NCBI GenBank assembly: GCA_026874595.1
Contig: CM049315.1
Coordinates: forward strand, 59,456,889-59,520,888
DNA from: Sipunculus nudus
Lineage: Eukaryota > Annelida > Sipuncula > Golfingiida > Sipunculidae
Reading direction: 5' to 3'
Length of the DNA: 64,000 nucleotides
Shown here: piece after piece, positions 59,301 to 64,000 of the stretch
How the letters are laid out: every line of letters begins with the position of its first letter
Numbering within the stretch: position 1 is the first letter of the stretch
The notes under the pieces: generated by a model
What the model saw: the letters and a program-made list of their open reading frames with translations, nothing else
Told to the model about the DNA's origin: nothing
Database searches by the model: none
Translations under genes and position numbers: made by a program

Positions 59301-62300
59301 GCTCCCACACTATAGAGCTGCAGAGTAATATAGGTATATCACTCTTGTAATCCATTGGTACATCATGATGCTTAAAAATGTTTAGGGCTAACCTTAGGCT
59401 TTAATAAATACTTAAAGGGGGCTTTTCTTATATTAGACCTATTTACCAAGGACAATCCCTTGAACCAGCAATAAACATATGGCAGGAAATAGTTCCCACA
59501 GATCCACATGTTTACAATATGTGGGGTGCCCAAGCAAAAGTAATTCAAATAATCAGCAAGGACATCTGATGGCAAGTCAGACTAACCTGTGTTTTTGTTA
59601 CTTGTGGCCTTTAAACTTCCCCACATATGCAATTGATCACCTTAGGCAATGTGGTTCTTCAGGTTTTTCAACAAAATTACAGTTCATTAATATGTACAGA
59701 GTAACAGGGAGGAATTCAGAAATCACAAATACTACAGGAAATGTTGGGAAGATAACTGTTTGACAGAAACTATCAGCTCAGCAAAAACAACTAAAACAGG
59801 CCTCTGGTGCAGGTGTCGAAATGCAACAAATAAGGACACAGGGCTAATGATGACCACATTAGTATTCTTTCAGAGGCCAGACGGAAGCCTTAGCACAAAT
59901 TGTACGGAGCCACTTTTTTTGGGGGGGGGGGGGGGGGGGTGGAAGATGGCCACACAAAATGCAATTTGAACGAAGGGTGCAAAATGTGGTAGGTGTATTT
60001 CTGGTGTTTCTGACACTAACAGATCTTCATATTAGTAAATGTGCCGTTTTGCAAGTTACCTGAAAGTTTACATATTCCTTAGAAGTGGAGCAATAAACAT
60101 GTGCTTTAGATGAGGACATTCTTGGACAGCATTATCGGTTGCTTGGTCATGAGCAAAAAAAATGTTCAATTTTTTAAAGGCTGTGAAATGTTAAATTGTG
60201 AAATCATTGGCCATTTCAACCACATCCAAACTGTCAGTGTTCTAGAACTTTGTGAGCATGAAGTTTGTGAGATGTTGTGAGGCAGACAGCCAGTTATTTT
60301 GCTCTGTTCAGCCTTTAAACCCTTTAATGAGCCTAACAGTGGCCAGATTCCATCCTTTCCAGCTGCATTGCTTCTGCAGGCCTAGTGTCCTGGTGTTGGA
60401 GGGTTTAAAACTGCTTGCCAGGAGCTAAACAATTCATACCTTAGCGAAATTTTAATTCCCACTTATGTGCAAATTACCCCTGTGGTACACTGCCCTCTAT
60501 ATCAATGAATTCACTGGATCTTCTGAAGGTCAAATAAAGTTCACTGCTCATGTTTTATACAAGTCACAGTATTTTCAAATATTCATGTGGGATTATTATT
60601 TAAGTTTACAATTAATAGCAATTAAGAAATGCAAAGATTTGTGATTATTAAGATCGTTTAAATCTAAAGATCAGCTTGTTTACTGGAGCTACACACACTT
60701 TATCAGAAGATAAAGTATCAGTGTTTCCCCATGCTGTGTTTGCATGAGGATCGAGTCAAACACAAGCAATGTATTCTTAACCCATTTCAAGTTAAATTGA
60801 GGGACACAGGTCGAGGTCTATTTAACATCTGAATGAGAATTTTATTTATTCAGTGATGGCAAGGTCAAACTGATGGCAAGGAATTGTGCTAGGACTGTCA
60901 CAGCTTAAGATCTAAAGTTATGCAAGCTATTTTAAGAATCTTTGCTTAGGGGGTTACAAAGATCTTCCAGAAACTTTAAACTTATCATTAAATCATGTAT
61001 GAACACAAGTTAGTTTTAAAAAGAAATTTGGTCAACTTGTGCTATTATGATACAGTTTTATCTTCTGCTTACAAGAATGTCCATGCAACCAGTTTAACAC
61101 CATCCACAGTGCAAAGTACATATAACTAAGGTATGATGGGCACTAATCTCCAATCTTTCCCCCAGGAAAGGCTCTTGCTGCTAGGCTTCTAGATACCTTG
61201 CTTCTTCAAGCCACTTTGGCATCCATTTCATGAATAATGAACAAGCTTGCAAGTGTGAATTCAGATATACAACTGCCATCTAATCAAGAATAAATGCACC
61301 AGAAAGGGGATACCCTACAAAGCTATATCACTGGTCAGATTCTCAATACCCTTTTGGCAATGCTGAACTTTTGATCTAAATATGACAACAGATGCATTTC
61401 AGGAGTCCTGTAGACTGTACGAGAGTCACTTGATTGGCTAAACTTGTTCATGAAATAAGATGCCAGCATTACCTGAGCAAGGCGTCTGGCAACAAGAGCC
61501 TTGTTGGTAGGAAGATGATCAGCATGGTTTACCAATCAATAATTTAAGGTTCATCAAATGCACGCTGTGTATTACACGGACCATGTCAGTTATTACACGA
61601 GCATCTATTATTGTGCTATGAAACTTTTCTCATGTACTGTGCTTGTATCAGTGTATAACAGGATACAACGGGTTTGTGTATCATGGATTTCCATCAAACA
61701 TTCTTACACAAACACCTCTCAGTAAACACTTGGCAGCATACCACAAGACTGACCCTCAGCAAGGGAGACTGAATGTAGGTCGCATATATTAACAATCATT
61801 TACGGAAACTGAGAAAGTTTTACTTACTCTAACAAAAGGTAGTATTATAATAAAACGCACTGTCAGAACTTAGGCAAAACTATAATACTGTTATTCAATT
61901 AAAAATAAATTTGGTTATGCAAGACATCCAACTTTCTCCTTTTATTTACTCTCTGTATGAACACACTTTTTTATCTGTGAAAAATTCTATTGACTTCAAT
62001 ATATCACAGGGCAGAGTTCTTATCATTATTCAGGCACATGGTGTTAAGATATAAGGTCCTTTCAGAAGAGTAGATTTGTCCAAAAGATTCAACTCCATTC
62101 ACTCATTCTTACATTGCACATTAAAGCCTCATAACCCACCTGCAAAATGAAGGCTATTAAAGACAGGAATATCATGAAAATGTTTATAGATAGATCAAAT
62201 TAGCCCGATCAGCATGAAACTTTATATGCCCAAGGGTAACAGACTGATGCAAATATTTAAATAAACTATATATATCCAAGTGGCTAATAGTGGACTATAT

Positions 62301-63209
62301 CACAATGAATATGATGTTGTAATTCTGAAATTAACCCAGCTAAGGATAGATCATCCTTAGAAACAAGAACCATAACAATATTGCACAGATTTTTGGTGAA
62401 TTTAATATGGTCTTACCGTATCATATTGATAATGTTATAGAGCAAGTAGTAAGAGTTGGACACTCCAACCCCAACCTCCATGACTGATTATTTATGCATT
62501 TTAACAGAATGAAGAATATTCTTACTTTTTCCATGTTGGATTCTAGCATGTACAACTAAACATTTGAGATATGTGACATAAAAGCTCATTTACACTCATT
62601 TACTCTCAAATGTGTATTATGATAATTAAATTTACATTATGTAATCATGTATTATGGTATAAAAAGGGTTGTTTACCGCCATTACAGAACACCTTTACTC
62701 TCTGATGGACATTCTGCTGGGGGTATGGAGACAAAAGCACAACCAAAGTTTTTCAGACACCAAAGCATTTACCAAACATATTGCATCCCCCAGGTCTACT
62801 TTTTTCTAATTGACAAAGTGGTAAAATAACAGAATTACAAAACCATAAACTTGTGAACTATTGAATAAACTTTAAATGCAAAATTCTGAGCAAATCAGGA
62901 AATACATGATATGAAAGCAAACATTTATTAATGCTGCATTTTAACATGATATGCATCTCATTATGCTATGCAAATTCTAATTTCAAAACACAAGAGGTAT
63001 TTTAAGCTTACATTACTGTTAAACCAACACTTCTAAAATGCCAAACATTTGGAAGAGGTATACAATTACTTAATGCTGACCTGATCAAAAACGCCACAAA
63101 ATGTGGCTACAATATTCTGTGAGAAATGCTGCAGGTAGTCACTGTTGGGGACATTCTTTATTATGGAGTCTAGCAAATACAGCCCTGGCAGCTTCTGCTT
63201 GGCCACAGC
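39195..63209 (-). CDS. PCF11: PCF11 cleavage and polyadenylation factor subunit (13 exons; 5' end outside window)
   Basis: Exons on the - strand: 63081-63209, 54571-54756, 52636-52821, 50481-51667, 48470-50184, 46534-47478, 45487-45683, 44896-44975, 43608-43791, 41622-41664, 40990-41102, 40405-40533 and 39195-39665. All phases agree, giving 1854 codons plus stop; human PCF11 is about 1555 residues, so this one is longer. Order: CTD-interacting domain (residues 1 to ~80, N-terminus missing), Glu/Gln coiled coil, Lys/Arg/Ser-rich region, repeat-rich middle, GP-rich region, zinc finger 1 (C1557, C1560, H1575, H1579), CLP1-binding motif (RRWYYDISDWIQFEEI), zinc finger 2 (C1657, C1660, H1689, C1692), SUMO-motif tail. 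By family knowledge PCF11 acts in the nucleus in cleavage factor II with CLP1, binds the RNA polymerase II CTD, and couples 3'-end cleavage to termination. Confidence 0.95.
39666..40404. other. PCF11 intron, nothing recognised
   Basis: AT-rich, with no repeat ends or extra exon. Confidence 0.4.
40405..40533 (-). CDS. PCF11: PCF11 exon: zinc finger 2
   Basis: 43 codons, phase 0 to 0. CEICREPFEQFWDEDEEEWH and then YHPVCYEDAKE. The C-x2-C ... H-x2-C pattern and the FEQFWDE core are diagnostic of PCF11. Confidence 0.96.
40990..41102 (-). CDS. PCF11: PCF11 exon: linker before zinc finger 2
   Basis: 113 nt, phase 1 to 0. Begins (A)QSVYFESILAQSQQSQPAS, then a Ser/Glu-rich linker ending GNETDD. The donor is GTGAGT. 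Confidence 0.9.
41339..41369. repeat. (TA)n microsatellite in PCF11 intron
   Basis: About 15 TA dinucleotides. Confidence 0.9.
41622..41664 (-). CDS. PCF11: PCF11 43-nt exon: second half of CLP1-binding motif
   Basis: Reads DWIQFEEIGDLEER plus one base. It is only 43 nt but strongly conserved in sequence type. Its length is not a multiple of three, so skipping it would shift the frame. Intron phases fit both neighbours. Confidence 0.93.
42186..42688 (+). mobile_element. TTAA-flanked MITE, copy 2 (503 bp) in PCF11 intron
   Basis: Starts AGGGACATAATCAGGATCAA and ends CTATAGG-like TTATAGGTGATTGGGCCCCT, between TTAA at 42182-42185 and 42689-42692. Same family as 32000-32441 (inverted) and 44237-44719. 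Confidence 0.75.
42693..43607. other. PCF11 intron, nothing recognised
   Basis: Includes a phrase AGGTAGCGCCACCTG at about 42855, a diverged relative of the dispersed-repeat palindrome. No exon seen. Confidence 0.4.
43608..43791 (-). CDS. PCF11: PCF11 exon: zinc finger 1 and first half of CLP1-binding motif
   Basis: 184 nt, phase 2 to 0. GIQCSSCGMRF ... REHLDWHFRQNRREK forms a C2H2-type finger. It ends AKFRRWYYDIS, the first half of the CLP1-contacting motif. The donor is GTAAGT. Confidence 0.95.
44237..44719 (+). mobile_element. TTAA-flanked MITE, copy 3 (483 bp) in PCF11 intron
   Basis: Starts AAGGACATAATCAGGGG and ends TATAGGTGATTGGGCCCCT, between TTAA at 44233-44236 and 44720-44723. The interior parallels copy 2 closely (GTTTACAGGAG, CATCTCCTGATTGACA). 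Confidence 0.75.
44896..44975 (-). CDS. PCF11: PCF11 exon: segment before zinc finger 1
   Basis: 80 nt, phase 0 to 2, reading MEAEDKKEGPLQVIPDLIGF then NIDKLKK. The split Lys joins the next exon in frame. The donor is GTAAGT. Confidence 0.92.
45487..45683 (-). CDS. PCF11: PCF11 exon: conserved FSKLVSAGII helix and charged linker
   Basis: Enters in phase 1 and leaves in phase 0. Contains IDVNDLFSKLVSAGIISQKD, a short conserved helix known in PCF11 before the zinc fingers, then a Lys/Glu/Asp-rich linker. The donor is GTAATG. Confidence 0.92.
45684..46533. other. PCF11 intron, nothing recognised
   Basis: Phrase AAAGTATTTACCTGG is duplicated near 46370 and 46422; otherwise unremarkable. Confidence 0.4.
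46534..47478 (-). CDS. PCF11: PCF11 exon: Gly/Pro/Met-rich low-complexity region
   Basis: 945 nt, phase 1 to 1. Contains five or so MPDRPGPGP repeats, then GPRP/GPQPGQGP runs, and later MPGPNMPGGSGQQSMNPQ. The centre (LVNLGAALSIALRQPLL) is a short hydrophobic helix. Low-complexity composition suggests disorder. Confidence 0.92.
47909..48270 (+). repeat. 41-bp minisatellite, about 8 copies, in PCF11 intron
   Basis: Unit carries GAGGATAATTCTGGTGTTAG and CCTGTCCCTATCATTTAATG. Starts at 47950, 47991, 48032, 48073, 48114, 48155 and so on, an exact 41-bp period. Unlike the TIR-gene minisatellites it does not copy a splice junction that I can see. Confidence 0.92.
48470..50184 (-). CDS. PCF11: PCF11 exon: large middle exon with repeated beta-like modules
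   Basis: 1715 nt. It begins DLFGKEDMDYRKIPTIPKLP, followed by a Gln/Lys helix region. From about 49420 down to 48660 it has 8-9 diverged modules alternating short strands and DG/GPP turns (LMFNRPPRKIPIG, IRFDGPPKKIYIDDRP, LKFDGQEKRIRLG, IRLDGPAPDVKI). It ends in a Gly/Pro/Arg tail. Leaves in phase 1. Confidence 0.93.
50481..51667 (-). CDS. PCF11: PCF11 exon: DPRR and RS-like charged region
   Basis: 395 codons plus 2 nt, entering in phase 0. Pro-rich start, ARDPRRVKRDPRRPQ, an Ala-rich stretch, then a low-complexity region with SSRSRSRSPRDHG and repeats of RPKDSDRPKDTDR. It ends AKENTDI and a split Met. RS-like and charged runs fit a nuclear RNA-processing factor. Confidence 0.92.
51709..52059. 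mobile_element. hAT-like MITE (351 bp) with perfect 8-bp duplication in PCF11 intron
   Basis: Ends TAGGGCTGAAAGGTGTACTC and CATTTCAGCCCTA, flanked by ATATCTAC at 51701-51708 and 52060-52067. The interior has ACTCGAGTACTTGAGT palindrome-like words. Starts 42 bp from the exon boundary at 51667. Confidence 0.88.
52385..52593 (-). mobile_element. tRNA-derived SINE in PCF11 intron
   Basis: On the - strand the head reads GGTATAAGGGTAGAGCACAG then GACTCATAGCCAGGAG and GAGTTTAGGTCTC. This resembles the tRNA A box, an anticodon arm with CAT, and a decayed B box. The body follows (AGTAGACTCCCCACCAAGGG). The 3' end is not sharply defined. Confidence 0.65.
52636..52821 (-). CDS. PCF11: PCF11 exon: Gln/Glu/Leu coiled coil
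   Basis: 62 codons, phase 0 to 0. Ala/Glu/Lys-rich then QLMAKQQELLNLKQQQLELE, a strongly heptad-like coiled coil. The donor is GTCAGT. Confidence 0.9.
52822..54570. other. PCF11 intron with poly-C tracts
   Basis: C-runs at about 54120-54150 (poly-G in the transcript). No exon seen. Confidence 0.45.
54571..54756 (-). CDS. PCF11: PCF11 exon: end of CID
   Basis: 62 codons, phase 0 to 0. Starts VDEKTREAMFKLRQTWTNLF, then LYALDM and LDPAWPVTA, and ends SSIHVNPKFLKK. These segments follow the CID in animal PCF11. Confidence 0.95.
54757..63080. other. 8.3-kb PCF11 intron inside the CID, rich in poly-G/poly-C runs
   Basis: Splits the CID between FCGVFDQ and VDEKTRE. Homopolymer G or C runs occur near 54929, 55279, 55931, 56620, 57421, 57916, 58058, 59250 and 59921. 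No additional exon is needed, because the flanking phases are both 0 and the protein is continuous across it. Confidence 0.7.
57085..57238. mobile_element. Short MITE with CAGxGGCAGATC ends (154 bp)
   Basis: Left end CAGTGGCAGATCTTTGG; the right end inverted reads CAGGGGCAGATCCAGGATTT. Ends of this type are common in animal hAT-derived MITEs. The target duplication is not clear. Similar words near 55915-56060 and 58680-58790 suggest relatives. Confidence 0.6.
63081..63209 (-). CDS. PCF11: PCF11 exon: CTD-interacting domain, middle part
   Basis: 43 codons, phase 0 to 0, containing KLPGLYLLDSIIKNVPNSDY and FSQNIVATFCGVFDQ. This is the hallmark CID core (h-h-L-h-D-S-I-h-K-N). The N-terminal CID helices must be coded beyond 63210; I find no matching exon in 63210-64000. 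Confidence 0.93.
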
Positions 63210-64000
63210 CTGTTGAGACAAAAAACAATACATCTAAAATCAAAACCATCCTCCATCCAGAGTTAACCGCAGGGCAGCAGATGTGGCCATGGAACTTCAT
63301 TATCACCATGATGCTCACCATCAACCTGATATCTGAAGATACAAATACTAACAGCATATATTCATCAGATGCAAATAAAATAATTATATACATCAGGATC
63401 AAATCAACATAAAGCAATTTCTTTTAACTACCAAAAAAAAGGCCATTACAACAACAAAATCTGAAATACTATACAGTATAAAACTTTCAGTTCTGTAACT
63501 TGATTCAAAATCTACAAAGCAGTATGAACTTGTATGAACTTGTGTACCATAAACTTCTCAAACAAGGAGCAGGAAACAAATTTAATCTTAGTTTGTTGGA
63601 AGTTCCAGTGAATATAGTTAAGAGTACATCTGACAACCGAAAAAAAATCTTATGAGCATTTAAAATGGTTTAATGAAACTATTTTAAGCAACACTGGGCA
63701 AATCATTCAGTTCTAATAGTAACACACAGATTAAACTGGTGGCTAATCTGAAACCTCAAAAGTATTTTTCAGATCCATTTGAAGTTCGTGGAATCACTGA
63801 AATGGTTGTCCTTGTAAGCAACTTCAAGAAACTGTCAACTGCAGTCACATTTCTGTGTATGAAATATTTACTTTGAAGGCTTCTCACAGCAGTTTCTATT
63901 ATTGAAGTAAGCAGCAAGAAACTAACACTCAGGCTGGTTTATTCTGTGCAAGTTGTTCAGTCCATCAGTACACCCAATTTCCATGTTCAATGCGCACATT
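63210..64000. other. PCF11 intron upstream of CID exon
   Basis: AT-rich. I searched the - strand for the N-terminal CID helices and found none. Confidence 0.5.

Overview
The window is AT-rich, intron-rich animal DNA. It most likely comes from a lophotrochozoan, probably a bivalve mollusc. That inference rests on the animal-type PCF11 gene, a tandem-TIR immune-type gene, long introns packed with minisatellites, MITEs and a LINE relic, and dispersed repeats with 'GGTGGCGCCACC' cores of a kind I associate with molluscs. No bacterial-style gene organisation, rRNA, tRNA gene or CRISPR is present.

Two protein-coding genes lie tail to tail. Gene 1 is on the + strand, positions 2196-25028, with its 5' end outside the window. 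Twelve exons join in perfect phase into 590 codons: half of a TIR domain, a complete second TIR domain, a long unrecognised helical region ending in a W-L-C-x2-H motif, and a charged low-complexity tail ending in Cys-Gln-Ile-Ile, a possible CaaX box. The second TIR keeps the glutamate of the C-x2-E-L motif; the first has Leu there. Gene 2 is on the - strand, positions 39195-63209, with its 5' end beyond the right edge. Thirteen exons join in phase into 1854 codons of PCF11, the cleavage and polyadenylation / transcription termination factor. It has the CTD-interacting domain, RS-like charged regions, a large repeat-rich middle, two zinc fingers flanking the CLP1-binding motif, and a tail with several SUMO-type motifs.

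The striking part is the intronic DNA of gene 1. Several minisatellites are built from the exon/intron junctions themselves. A 35-bp repeat (15 copies) ends exactly at one 3' splice site. A 'GTTACAGGTTGGGATGTT' repeat duplicates the start of another exon. A ~33-bp repeat (4 copies) duplicates a third acceptor. An array of about 50 units over 3.9 kb duplicates the last 30 nt (10 codons, phase 0 to phase 0) of an exon, with its GTAAGT donor and a CA-repeat acceptor. Each intact unit therefore looks like a ready-made in-frame 30-nt micro-exon (S-L-Q-I-N-x-M-S-Y-A). This is the best candidate here for an undescribed system, either a diversity-generating cassette array or a by-product of repeat expansion at splice sites.

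The intergenic region (about 25.0-37.4 kb) and the introns hold well-delimited mobile elements. These include a degenerate L1-like LINE, two PIF/Harbinger-like MITEs in opposite orientation, two hAT-like MITEs with perfect 8-bp target duplications, three TTAA-flanked MITEs, one long-TIR MITE inserted 29 nt upstream of an exon, a tRNA-derived SINE, and a length-variable composite repeat family (133 bp to 3.4 kb) that grows by internal tandem duplication. The 8.3-kb intron of PCF11 is unusually rich in poly-G/poly-C runs.
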